DNA from: Planobispora longispora
GTDB lineage: Bacteria; Actinomycetota; Actinomycetes; Streptosporangiales; Streptosporangiaceae
Direction of reading: 5' to 3'
Assembly (NCBI RefSeq): GCF_016863135.1
Contig: NZ_BOOH01000004.1
Coordinates: 115,119-179,118, forward strand
DNA length: 64,000 nucleotides
The position numbers and the translations under genes were made by a program. The notes under the pieces are model-generated. The model did no database searches. It was not told the origin of the DNA and was given only the letters and a program-made list of their open reading frames with translations. Within the stretch, counting starts at the first letter, position 1, and each line of letters starts with the position of its first letter. Of the stretch, positions 45,137 through 53,302 are shown one piece after another.

Positions 45137-46462
45137 TCAGGCGGAGACGAGCTCGCGATCCTCGCCGGTCTCGGCGTCCTGCCGGGGGGCCTCGTCGAGG
45201 GGCTGCGGCGGGGCGTTGAAGACCGCCGTGTCCAGACGGCCCTCGGCCCTGCCCACCAGCACCGGGACGACCATCTGCCCGGCCACGTTGGTGGCCGTGC
45301 GGATCATGTCGAGGATCGGGTCGACGGCCAGCAGCAGGCCCACGCCCTCCAGCGGCAGGCCGAGCGTGCTCAGGGTGAGGGTCAGCATCACGATCGCGCC
45401 GGTCAGGCCCGCGGTGGCGGCGGAGCCGACCACGGAGACGAAGGCGATCAGCAGGTAGTCGTCGAGGCCGAGCGGGAGACCGAAGACCTGCGCCACGAAG
45501 ATGGCGGCGAGGGCGGGGTAGACCGCGGCGCAGCCGTCCATCTTGGTGGTGGCGCCGAACGGCACCGCGAAGGAGGCGTAGTCGCGGTCGACGCCGAGCC
45601 GGTCGACGACGATCCGCTGGGTCAGCGGCATGGTGCCGACCGAGGAGCGGGAGACGAACGCCAGCTCGATGGCGGGCCAGGCCTTGCGGTAGAAGGTCAG
45701 CGGGCTGACCCTGCCGACGAGGGAGAGCAGCACCGGGTAGATCACCAGCAGCACGACGGCGGAGCCGATGTAGACGCCGGCGCTGAGCTTGGCCAGCGGG
45801 GCCAGCAGGTCCCAGCCGTAGGTGGCCACGGACTTGCCGATCAGGCCCGCGGTGCCGATCGGGGCCAGGCGGATGACCCACCACAGGGCCTTCTGCACCA
45901 GTTCCAGGACGGAGCGGCTGAAGGCGAGGAACGGCTCGGCCTTCTCGCCGACCGCCATCGCGGCGGCGCCGAGGACGACTCCCAGGAAGACGATCTGGAG
46001 GACGTTGAGCTCGGTGAAGGCGGTGACGATGTTGGTGGGGACGATGCCGGTCAGGAAGTCGATCCAGGTTCCGGCGCCCTCCAGGTCCACGGGCTCGGCA
46101 CCCTCGGTGGCGATGGTGACGCCCTGGCCGGGGTTGATGAGCAGGCCGAGGCCGATGGCGGCGGCGACCGCGGCCAGCGACGTGATCATGAACCAGAGGA
46201 GGGTCCTGCCGGCGAGCCGGGCGGCCCCGTTGACGTTGCGCAGGTTGGCCACGCTGACCACGACGGCGGTGAAGACCAGCGGCGGGACGGCGAGCTTGAG
46301 GAGCTGGACGAAGATCCTGCCGACCTCGGTCAGGGTGTCGGCGAGCCAGGTGACCTCGCCGGCCCTGGCGACGAACCCGAGGGCGACGCCGACGACGAGG
46401 CCCAGCAGCAACTGCAGGGAGAAGGAGAATCTCTTCACGAACGCGACTTTCGAAAAGGGCAT
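45137..46462 (-). CDS. Dicarboxylate/amino acid:cation symporter (DAACS)
   Basis: This 441-residue membrane protein of the GltP/DctA/TcyP family has eight helices, two re-entrant loops and the signatures SRSSVGTMPLTQ, PFGATTKMDGCAA and MIRTATNVAGQMV. It imports an acidic or sulfur amino acid with protons or sodium. GTG at 46438, 8 bp after GAAAG, is an alternative start. A Cys-containing leader peptide just upstream suggests that the substrate is cystine or another sulfur compound; this is inference. Confidence 0.9.
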   Translation of the reverse strand: MPFSKVAFVKRFSFSLQLLLGLVVGVALGFVARAGEVTWLADTLTEVGRIFVQLLKLAVPPLVFTAVVVSVANLRNVNGAARLAGRTLLWFMITSLAAVAAAIGLGLLINPGQGVTIATEGAEPVDLEGAGTWIDFLTGIVPTNIVTAFTELNVLQIVFLGVVLGAAAMAVGEKAEPFLAFSRSVLELVQKALWWVIRLAPIGTAGLIGKSVATYGWDLLAPLAKLSAGVYIGSAVVLLVIYPVLLSLVGRVSPLTFYRKAWPAIELAFVSRSSVGTMPLTQRIVVDRLGVDRDYASFAVPFGATTKMDGCAAVYPALAAIFVAQVFGLPLGLDDYLLIAFVSVVGSAATAGLTGAIVMLTLTLSTLGLPLEGVGLLLAVDPILDMIRTATNVAGQMVVPVLVGRAEGRLDTAVFNAPPQPLDEAPRQDAETGEDRELVSA

Positions 46463-46513
46463 GCCGGGGCGGACACGGTCATGCGGGTGAGGAATGGGGA
46501 TACGGAAGCGCGT

Positions 46514-46597
46514 TCAGCGACAGAGATCGCTGTTGAGGCGGCACAGGTCGACGTGGAGTCGGCCGACCAGCCGCACGAGCACCAGGGAGAACCTCAC
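46514..46597 (-). CDS. Putative leader peptide, HVDLCR type
   Basis: A 27-codon GTG-initiated frame ends VGRLHVDLCRLNSDLCR. Short peptides with R-x-H-V-D-L-x-R and a Cys-containing end occur upstream of sulfur and cysteine genes in many actinobacteria and are thought to sense cysteine through attenuation (recalled family knowledge). An internal GTG at 46582, 9 bp after GAGG, is the better supplied start and would give 22 residues. The symporter gene begins 51 bp downstream. Confidence 0.65.
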   Translation of the reverse strand: MRFSLVLVRLVGRLHVDLCRLNSDLCR

Positions 46598-46760
46598 AGA
46601 GGGCTTGAACAGCTCGTGAACAGGGCTGATTCCGCATCGTCGATGTGATGTGGAACACGATGGCGCCCCTCCGGCCCGCCCGGTCACCCCGGGGCCGGCG
46701 CAGACTCCGCCCGGGAGAGACATAACTCTCCGTTACCATCCGTTTACGGAAACGAGAGAA

Positions 46761-46810
46761 GCGGGGCCCCGGGCGGCCGCCCGTGTTCGAGCGGCCGCCC
46801 GGAGCCCCGC
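46761..46810 (-). terminator. Strong terminator of the oxidoreductase gene
   Basis: A 20-bp stem with one mismatch (46761-46780 with 46791-46810, including GGGCGGCCGC/GCGGCCGCCC) and a 10-base loop lies about 110 bp after the minus-strand stop at 46922. Confidence 0.65.
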
Positions 46811-46921
46811 CGTACGGAGGGAGTCCCGGGGATGGCGTGCGAGGGCCCGGAAGACCGGAGCGCCCGGGGACGGAGGGTCCCCGGGAAGGGGTTCAGCGAA
46901 GAGAGGGCTCCGCGGAGGAGG

Positions 46922-47962
46922 TCAGGAGACGAGCTCCTTGACCTTCTCGATGAGGCGGATGCGCTCCTCGTGCGTGCGGGCCAGCGGGGTGACGTTGATC
47001 GTCGTCACGCCCGACTCGCGCATCGCCTGGATGCGGTCGCGGACGAAGCCCTCCGAGCCGATCAGCGACATCGACTCCAGGAGCTCCTGCGGGACCAGCG
47101 CGGCGGCCTCGTCCTTCTTGCCGGACAGGTAGAGCTCCTGGATCTGCTCGGCCTCCTTCTCGTAGCCGTAGCGCCGGGCCAGGTCGTTGTAGAAGTTCTT
47201 GCCCTTGGCGCCCATGCCGCCGATGTAGAGCGCGGCCATCGGGCGGCCCAGCTCCAGCCAGCCGGACACGTCGTCGCCGATGGCCAGGCTCGCCTGGGCG
47301 ATGACGTCCAGCTCACCCAGGGCGGGGTCGCGCTTGGCCTTTCCGGCGGCGATGGAGGGGCCCCAGACGTCGGCGGCCTTCTCCGGCATGTAGAAGATCG
47401 GCTCCCAGCCCTCGGCGATCTCGGCGGCGAGCTCGACGTTCTTGGGGCCGATGGCGGCGATCACGACCGGGATGCGGTCGCGGACCGGGTGGTTGATGAG
47501 CTTGAGGGGCTTGCCCAGGCCGGTGCCCTGGTCGGCGGGGAGCGGGACCGTGTAGTGCTTGCCCTCGTAGGTGACGCGCTCGCGCTTCCAGACCTGGCGG
47601 CAGATCTCGATGACCTCGCGGGTACGGCCCAGCGGCGCGGTGTACGGCACGCCGTGGAAGCCCTCGATGACCTGCGGGCCGGAGGCTCCCAGGCCGAGGG
47701 TGAAGCGGCCGTCGGAGACGTAGTCCATGCCCGCGGCGGTCATGGCCAGCAGCGTCGGGGTCCGGGAGTAGACCGGCAGGATGCCCGAGGCGATCTGCAG
47801 CCGCTCGGTCTTGGCCGCGATGTAGCCCATCTGGCTGACCGCGTCGAAGCTGTAGGCCTCGGCGACGAAGACGATGTCGAGGCCGACCTTCTCGTAGTCG
47901 GCCAGCTCGGCCACCGTCTCCTTGAAGCCGCCCGAGTAGTTCAGGGCCATACCGATGCGCAT
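46922..47962 (-). CDS. LLM-class F420-dependent oxidoreductase
   Basis: This 346-residue TIM-barrel protein starts MRIGMALNYSGGFKETVAEL and has VGLDIVFVAEAYSFDAVSQMG, ASGILPVYSRTPTLLAMTAAG and RFTLGLGASGPQVIEGFHG, the luciferase-like pattern used for F420 or FMN. Members of this size in actinobacteria usually use F420. GGAAGGA lies 9 bp before the ATG. The substrate is unknown. The gene stands alone. Confidence 0.92.
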   Translation of the reverse strand: MRIGMALNYSGGFKETVAELADYEKVGLDIVFVAEAYSFDAVSQMGYIAAKTERLQIASGILPVYSRTPTLLAMTAAGMDYVSDGRFTLGLGASGPQVIEGFHGVPYTAPLGRTREVIEICRQVWKRERVTYEGKHYTVPLPADQGTGLGKPLKLINHPVRDRIPVVIAAIGPKNVELAAEIAEGWEPIFYMPEKAADVWGPSIAAGKAKRDPALGELDVIAQASLAIGDDVSGWLELGRPMAALYIGGMGAKGKNFYNDLARRYGYEKEAEQIQELYLSGKKDEAAALVPQELLESMSLIGSEGFVRDRIQAMRESGVTTINVTPLARTHEERIRLIEKVKELVS

Positions 47963-48148
47963 CGTGGTTCGTCCTTCCGGTCGCGCCGCAAAAACCGAAT
48001 GTTGTTCCGTTGTCTCCGCAACAAAGGCTATCGAGTAGACGGCCGAGCACCAAGCCCGCGCATTCCCCAACCAAGCCGGGTAGCCTACGCATTTTGGGGC
48101 ATCAACCCCTTTCTACTCCGGCAGAGAAGGGGGCCCACGCTGAGACGG

Positions 48149-49024
48149 GTGATCATCGCGGGGGCGGTGGCGCTGGCCCTGCTCCTCGGCGGACACCGGC
48201 TCCTGCCGGAACTGGGCGGGTTCACCACGGTGCTGGAGAGCCTGCTCCCCTGGCTGGGCGCCGCCGTCCCGCTGCTGGTGCTCGGCGCGCTGCTCACCCG
48301 CTCCCGGAAGGCGGTCGCCGCCGCGGTGCTCCCCGGGGTGGTGTGGGGGATCATGTTCGGTCCCGCTCTGCTGCGCACCGCACCGGGCGGGCCGAGCGAC
48401 CTGGCGGTCGCCACCCTCAACGTGGGCGTGGCCAACTCCGACTCCGGCAAGGCCGTGCGCGCCGTGGCCAAGGACCGGGACCTGTTCGCCGCCCAGGAGC
48501 TGACCCCCGGCGGTCCCGCGGCCAAGGAGCTCGACAAGCGCTTCCCGCACCGGGTGCAGGTGAGCACGATCGGGCTGTGGAGCCGCTTCCCGATCACCGG
48601 GCACCGCACGGTGGACATCGGCCTGGGCTGGACCCGCGCGCTGCGCGCCGTCGTGGAGACGCCGAGGGGGGAGGTGACGGTCTACGTCATGCACCTCGCC
48701 TCGGCCCGGCCCGGCGAGACGGCCCAGCGGGACCACACCCTCGCCCACGCGCGGCGGGTCATCGAGGCGGACGGCAGCGAGAACCTGCTGCTCCTGGGCG
48801 ACCTCAACACCGCCACCACCGACCGCAAGCGCTCCGGCCTGGTGCCGCCGCTCTCCGACGCCCACCTGGAGGCGGGCGCCGGCTTCGGCTTCACCTGGCC
48901 GGCCTCCTTCCCGGTCACGCGACCCGACCACATCCTCTACCGCGGCCTCACCGCGACCAGCGCGAGCGTCGAGCACGCCGTCGGCAGCGACCACCGCGCC
49001 GCCGTGGCCTCCCTGCGCCTCTGA
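48149..49024 (+). CDS. Membrane-anchored endonuclease/exonuclease/phosphatase-fold protein
   Basis: Three hydrophobic stretches in the first 85 residues are followed by an EEP domain: VATLNVGVANSD, the metal Glu in FAAQELTPG, VYVMHLAS, the catalytic LLLGDLNTATTD and VGSDHRAAVAS at the end. The active site would face outside. It may cleave nucleic acid, a sphingomyelin-like lipid or inositol phosphates. The start is unclear: GTG at 48149 is canonical but far from AAGGGGG; a CTG at 48140 fits that site better. Confidence 0.85.
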   Translation: MIIAGAVALALLLGGHRLLPELGGFTTVLESLLPWLGAAVPLLVLGALLTRSRKAVAAAVLPGVVWGIMFGPALLRTAPGGPSDLAVATLNVGVANSDSGKAVRAVAKDRDLFAAQELTPGGPAAKELDKRFPHRVQVSTIGLWSRFPITGHRTVDIGLGWTRALRAVVETPRGEVTVYVMHLASARPGETAQRDHTLAHARRVIEADGSENLLLLGDLNTATTDRKRSGLVPPLSDAHLEAGAGFGFTWPASFPVTRPDHILYRGLTATSASVEHAVGSDHRAAVASLRL

Positions 49025-49080
49025 ACGGCCCGCGACCGGACGACCCGTCGCTGAACGGCCCGCGACCGGACGACCCGTCA
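49021..49080. repeat. 30-bp tandem duplication after the phosphodiesterase-like gene
   Basis: A 30-bp unit beginning CTGAACGGCCCGCGACCGG runs 49021-49050 and again 49051-49080 with one difference, then decays into partial copies up to about 49140. The first copy includes the stop codon. Confidence 0.8.
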
Positions 49081-49169
49081 CCGAATGACCCGCCGGTCGC
49101 CGAACCGGCCCGCCGCTGAACGCCCCGTCACCGGACGGCACGCGGCCCAGGGCGTTCCGCCCGCCCGGC

Positions 49170-49733
49170 TCACAGCCGCGCGAGGTCGGCGGGCGTGTCG
49201 ATGTCGGCGGGATCGCCCGCGTCGTCGCAGGGCACCTCGACCACCAGCTCGGGGTGGGCGCGCAGGAACGGCCGGGCCCCGACGTCGCCGACGGCCAGCT
49301 CGGCGACCCCCGCGAAGTGCTCCCTGGCGATCAGCACCGGGTTCCGCCGCTCGCCGCCGTACGTGGCCACGGCGAGTGTCGCACCCTCCAGCGCCGCCCG
49401 GGCCAGCCGCCGCACCACCGGCGCCCCGATGAGCGGCTGGTCCACCAGCGCGACCACCACGTACCGGGCGTCCGGGGGGAGCGCGTCGAGGCCGGTCCGG
49501 AGCGAGGAGCCCATCCCGGACCGCCAGCCGGGGTTGCGCACGGTCACCGCCCCGCGCACCTGCACGGTCGCGGCTCCGAGGACCACCACCACCGGGTGGC
49601 AGCCGCCGTCGTGCAGCAGCCGCACCCCCCGGTCCACCAGACGCTCTCCCCGATACTCCACCAGCGCCTTCGGCGTGCCCAGGCGCGACCCCGATCCGGC
49701 CGCCAGCAGCAGCCCCGCGACGTGCGATCTCAT
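49170..49733 (-). CDS. mocA: MocA-like molybdenum cofactor nucleotidyltransferase
   Basis: This 187-residue protein has the nucleotidyltransferase signature GLLLAAGSGSRLGTPKALV with Lys, the MocA/CoxI-type PGWRSGMGSSLRTGL, VALVDQPLI (metal Asp) and YGGERRNPVLI, and ends DIDTPADLARL. It probably attaches CMP to molybdopterin to make the dinucleotide cofactor of xanthine-oxidase-family enzymes. It overlaps coxE by ATGA. The target enzyme is not in the window. Confidence 0.87.
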   Translation of the reverse strand: MRSHVAGLLLAAGSGSRLGTPKALVEYRGERLVDRGVRLLHDGGCHPVVVVLGAATVQVRGAVTVRNPGWRSGMGSSLRTGLDALPPDARYVVVALVDQPLIGAPVVRRLARAALEGATLAVATYGGERRNPVLIAREHFAGVAELAVGDVGARPFLRAHPELVVEVPCDDAGDPADIDTPADLARL

Positions 49734-50962
49734 GGAAGCCTCCTTCCCCGTCGCGGCCGTTCCCGCACCCCCGCCAGCAGCCCGGCCAGCTCCTCGAAGG
49801 CGGCGAGGCTGTGCCCGGCCACGAAGTCGTCGACGTACGGCAGCGCCGCGCGCATCCCGCCGGTCAGCGGCTGGTAGCCCTCATGGCCCTTGTGCGGGTT
49901 CACCCAGATCACCCGGTGCGCCGTACGGGACAGCCGGGCCATCTCCGCGCCGAGCAGCGAGACGTCGCCGCGCTCCCAGCCGTCGGAGGCGATCACCACC
50001 GTCGCGCCCCGCGCGTCGCCCAGGGCCAGGAGCCGGCGGATCTCCTCGCCCAGCCGGGTCCCGCCGCTCCAGTCGGGGATGGCGCGCGAGACGGCGGTCA
50101 TCGCCGCCTGGGGGTCGCGGTGGCGCAGTTCGGCGGTGAGCCGGGTCAGGCGGGTGCCGGCGCTGAACACCTCGGTGGCGCGGGGCTCCGACCTGACCAC
50201 CGCGTGGGCCAGCCGCAGCAGGGTGTCGGCGTAGGGGGTCATGGACCCGCTCACGTCCACCACCAGCACGACCCGGCGCGGTTTGGTCCGGTGCTCCCGG
50301 TAGCGGAGCCTGGCGGTCTCGCCGCCGCGCCGCAGGGCCTCCCGGATCGTCCTGCGGGGGTCCAGCCGCCCCCGGCGCGCCGGCCGGAAACGCCGTGACT
50401 CGCGCCGCTCCCTGACGGTCCTGAGCAGGGCGAGCATCCGGTGCGCCTCGGCCAGCTCCGCCGCGCTCATCGCGGCCACGTCGCGGTGGCGCAGCACCTC
50501 CGCCGCGCTCGCCCCCGCGGCGAGCGCCGGACTCTCCTCGCCGCCCTCCCCCCGGTCCCGGGACTCCCCGGCCAGGGAGGCGTACCGGATGAGGGTGACG
50601 GCGCCCGGCCGGGCGCGGCCCGCGCGCAGGCCGCCGAAGTAGGCGCGGAAGACCCGGTCGTAGCGGGGCAGGTCGTCGGCGGAGGAGCACAGGGTGAGCC
50701 GGCCCGCCCAGTAGACGTCGCCGGGCCGGGAGGCGTCCAGGCAGGACAGGGCGCGCAGCAGGTTCTGGGTCCGCTCGTGATCGGCGGGCACGCCGGCGGC
50801 CCGCAGCGTCCTGGCGAACCCCGTCATGACCGTGACCAGTTCCCCGGCCGCCGTCTCGGGGAGACCGGAGCCGCCCCCCGCCGGGAGGCCCGGGTCCTCG
50901 GCGTCCGGGAGGCCCGGGTCGTCGGCGTCCGGGAGGCCGGGGCCGTCAGCCGCGGGGCGCAC
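49730..50962 (-). CDS. coxE: CoxE-like von Willebrand A protein
   Basis: The 410-residue protein has GFARTLRAAGVPADHERT at the N-domain and a VWA domain with the metal site DVSGSMTPYADTLL and IASDGWERGD. CoxE works with CoxD to build the copper-molybdenum or molybdenum centre of carbon monoxide dehydrogenase-type enzymes. The first 45 residues contain GLPDADDP-type repeats coded by a 24-bp tandem repeat; a later start near GFARTLRA is possible. GTG 50962 overlaps the coxD stop by 17 bp. Confidence 0.88.
   Translation of the reverse strand: MRPAADGPGLPDADDPGLPDAEDPGLPAGGGSGLPETAAGELVTVMTGFARTLRAAGVPADHERTQNLLRALSCLDASRPGDVYWAGRLTLCSSADDLPRYDRVFRAYFGGLRAGRARPGAVTLIRYASLAGESRDRGEGGEESPALAAGASAAEVLRHRDVAAMSAAELAEAHRMLALLRTVRERRESRRFRPARRGRLDPRRTIREALRRGGETARLRYREHRTKPRRVVLVVDVSGSMTPYADTLLRLAHAVVRSEPRATEVFSAGTRLTRLTAELRHRDPQAAMTAVSRAIPDWSGGTRLGEEIRRLLALGDARGATVVIASDGWERGDVSLLGAEMARLSRTAHRVIWVNPHKGHEGYQPLTGGMRAALPYVDDFVAGHSLAAFEELAGLLAGVRERPRRGRRLP
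50883..50950. repeat. 24-bp tandem repeat in the 5' end of coxE
   Basis: The unit starting GGGAGGCCCGGGTC occurs at 50883-50906 and 50907-50930 with one change, and partly at 50931-50950. It keeps the frame and codes for an acidic GLPDADDP repeat. Confidence 0.8.
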
Positions 50963-51842
50963 CGGGGAATCCGTTCGCGAGCACGACCTCGTGGTCCTCG
51001 CGGTGCTTGAGCAGGGCGCCCAGCGTGGCCGCGGCCAGGCCGGGGTCGAGCTCGCGGGCGCCGAGGGTCAGCAGGGCCTCGGTCCAGTCGAGGGTCTCGG
51101 CGATCCCGGGCGGCTTGACCAGGTCGGCCTCGCGGAGCCGCCGGGCCGCCCCGGCGACCTGCTCGGCGAGGACGGCCGAGCACTCGGGGAGCCTGCGCAT
51201 CAGGATCGCCACCTCGCGCTCGAAGGAGGGGTGCTCCAGCCAGTGGTAGAGGCAGCGCCGTTTCAGCGCGTCGTGGACCTCGCGGGTGCGGTTGGACGTC
51301 AGCACGACCACCGGCGGGGTCGGGGCGCGGACCGTGCCGAGCTCCGGAATGGAGATCGCGAAGTCGGACAGGACCTCCAGCAGGATCGCCTCGAACTCCA
51401 CGTCGGCCCGGTCGATCTCGTCGATGAGCAGCACGCACGGCTGGGTCTCGACCGCGCGCAGCAGCGGCCGGGCGATCAGGAAGCGCCGGTCGTACACCTC
51501 CCCCTCCAGCCGGGCGGCGTCGGTGACCCCGCTCGCCTCGGCCGCCTTCAGGTGCAGGAGCTGGCGGGCGAAGTCCCAGTCGTAGAGGACCTGGGAGCCG
51601 TCGAGGCCCTCGTAGCACTGGAGCCGGATCAGCGGCGCGTCCAGCACGGCGGCGAGCGTCCGGGCCAGCTCGGTCTTGCCGACCCCGGCCTCGCCCTCCA
51701 GGAACAGGGGCCGCCCCATGCGCAGGGCGAGGAAGGCCGCCGTGGCCAGCCCCTCGTCGGCCAGGTACGCCTCCCGGCCGAGCAGCTCCGCGAGCCGTCC
51801 GGGCGACTGGAGGTCCGATGCCGTGTTCGTCCGCCTCAGCAC
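50946..51842 (-). CDS. coxD: CoxD-like MoxR AAA+ ATPase
   Basis: The 298-residue ATPase has Walker A LEGEAGVGKTELARTLA, YEGLDGSQVLYDW, Walker B VLLIDEIDRADVEFEA, sensor VVLTSNRTREVHDALKRRC and HWLEHPSFEREVAI, the CoxD pattern. It is a partial paralogue of the moxR product at 35 kb. It should remodel the molybdenum hydroxylase active site with CoxE. The operon coxD-coxE-mocA contains no coxL, coxM or coxS. Confidence 0.9.
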   Translation of the reverse strand: MLRRTNTASDLQSPGRLAELLGREAYLADEGLATAAFLALRMGRPLFLEGEAGVGKTELARTLAAVLDAPLIRLQCYEGLDGSQVLYDWDFARQLLHLKAAEASGVTDAARLEGEVYDRRFLIARPLLRAVETQPCVLLIDEIDRADVEFEAILLEVLSDFAISIPELGTVRAPTPPVVVLTSNRTREVHDALKRRCLYHWLEHPSFEREVAILMRRLPECSAVLAEQVAGAARRLREADLVKPPGIAETLDWTEALLTLGARELDPGLAAATLGALLKHREDHEVVLANGFPGAPRG

Positions 51843-51925
51843 CGCCTCAGGCTACGTCCTGGGCGGTACGGCGGGCCAGCGCCCGGCGGGCGGCCCGACA
51901 TGAGGACCGATCAGGGTGTATGTGA

Positions 51926-51954
51926 TCGAAGACGGATGGAAGCAGGCGTATTCT
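51926..51954 (+). promoter_or_regulatory. Candidate trkH promoter giving a leaderless transcript
   Basis: TATTCT at 51949-51954 is a good -10; TCGAAG at 51926-51931 is a weak -35 at 17 bp. Transcription would start 6-8 bp later, at the GTG of trkH (51962), which lacks a ribosome-binding site. Confidence 0.4.
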
Positions 51955-51961
51955 CTTCCCG

Positions 51962-53302
51962 GTGAACTACGCGGCCAGACAGATCAACACCCCGTCGAGA
52001 GTCGTCGTCGTCGCGTTCCTCGCGGTGATCCTGGTCGGTACGGCGCTGCTCTCACTCCCGATCTCCGTCGCGGAGGGCGAGGAGGCCTCGTGGGTCTCGG
52101 CGCTGTTCACCGCGACCTCCGCGGTGTGCGTCACCGGCCTGGCCGTGCACGACACCGCCGCGCACTGGACGGTGTTCGGCGAAGTCGTGATCCTGACGCT
52201 GATCCAGATCGGCGGAATCGGGATCATGTCGCTCGCCTCGATCCTCGCGGTGATCGTCTCCGGGAAGCTGGGACTGCGCGCGCGGCTCAACACGCAGGCC
52301 GAGACCAAGACCCTGGGGCCGGGCGACGTCCGTCAGGTGATCGTGGGCGTCGTCAAGATCACGCTTCTGGCGGAGGCGGTGACGGCCGCGTTCCTCACCG
52401 TCCGCTTCATGACCGGGTACGGCGAGCCGTTCGGACGCGCCCTCTACTACGGGATCTTCCATTCCGTCTCGGCGTTCACCAACGCCGGGTTCGCGCTGTG
52501 GCCCGACAGCATCATGCGCTTCGTCGACGACGTGTGGATCTGCCTGCCGCTGGCCTTGGCCGTGGTCGCCGGGGGGCTGGGCTTCCCCGTCTACGCCGTC
52601 CTGCGCAAGGACTGGCGGCGGCCCTCCCGATGGTCGCTGCACGCCAAGATCACCTTGGGGGCGACCGCGGTCCTGCTGTTCGGCGGCGCCCTGGCGGTCA
52701 CGATCCTGGAGTGGAACAACCCGGCGACGTTCGGTCCTCTCGCTCCCGGCCTGCGGATCCTGGCCGGGTTCTTCCACAGCGCGATGACCCGCAGCGGCGG
52801 GCTGAACTCGGTCGACACCTCTCAGATGCACGAGAACACCTGGCTGGTCAGCGACGTGCTGATGTTCATCGGCGCGGGCAGCGCGAGCACCGGCGGCGGC
52901 ATCAAGGTGACCACGTTCGCCCTGCTCGGCTACGTCATCCTGGCCGAGATCCGCGGCGAGCCGGACGTCACGGCGGGCCGCCGCCGCATCGCCGAGCACA
53001 TCCAGCGCCAGGCGCTCACCATCGCCCTGCTCAGCGTGGCCGCCGTGGTCCTCGGCACGCTGGTCATGATGGTGCTGACGCCCTTCACCCTCGATCGCGT
53101 ACTGTTCGAGGTGGTCTCCGCGTTCGGCACGGTCGGGCTCTCCACGGGGATCACCGCCGGCGTCGGCCCCACCGGGCACCTGGTCCTGACGACCCTGATG
53201 TTCATCGGACGGCTCGGCCCGGTGACCCTCGGCGCCGCGCTCGCGCTGAACGTCCAGACCCGCAGGTTCCGCTACCCGGAGGAGCGACCCCTCGTTGGCT
53301 GA
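51962..53302 (+). CDS. trkH: Potassium uptake channel subunit TrkH/KtrB
   Basis: This 446-residue protein has the fourfold M1-P-M2 layout of the Trk/Ktr/HKT superfamily. The four filter loops contain SAVCVTGL, SAFTNAGFAL, SAMTRSGGLNSVDT and SAFGTVGLSTGI, with the conserved glycines. It moves K+ or Na+ across the membrane and needs the cytoplasmic TrkA/KtrA ring coded next to it (8-bp overlap). The GTG start has no ribosome-binding site but follows a -10 box closely. Confidence 0.93.
   Translation: MNYAARQINTPSRVVVVAFLAVILVGTALLSLPISVAEGEEASWVSALFTATSAVCVTGLAVHDTAAHWTVFGEVVILTLIQIGGIGIMSLASILAVIVSGKLGLRARLNTQAETKTLGPGDVRQVIVGVVKITLLAEAVTAAFLTVRFMTGYGEPFGRALYYGIFHSVSAFTNAGFALWPDSIMRFVDDVWICLPLALAVVAGGLGFPVYAVLRKDWRRPSRWSLHAKITLGATAVLLFGGALAVTILEWNNPATFGPLAPGLRILAGFFHSAMTRSGGLNSVDTSQMHENTWLVSDVLMFIGAGSASTGGGIKVTTFALLGYVILAEIRGEPDVTAGRRRIAEHIQRQALTIALLSVAAVVLGTLVMMVLTPFTLDRVLFEVVSAFGTVGLSTGITAGVGPTGHLVLTTLMFIGRLGPVTLGAALALNVQTRRFRYPEERPLVG

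Larger units (their letters stand above)
46463..46921. other. Intergenic region upstream of the symporter
   Basis: It holds the leader peptide gene (46514-46597) and the terminator of the oxidoreductase gene (46761-46810). The less GC-rich sequence near 46720-46760 probably contains the symporter promoter, but no convincing -35/-10 pair was found. Confidence 0.5.

Noticed and set aside
46832..48148. Upstream extension of the phosphodiesterase-like frame by 440 codons
   Set aside because: The extension is antisense to the well-supported oxidoreductase gene and has no domain.
50883..50950. Short spaced repeats as a possible CRISPR remnant
   Set aside because: The copies are directly adjacent with no unique spacers and are in frame within coxE.
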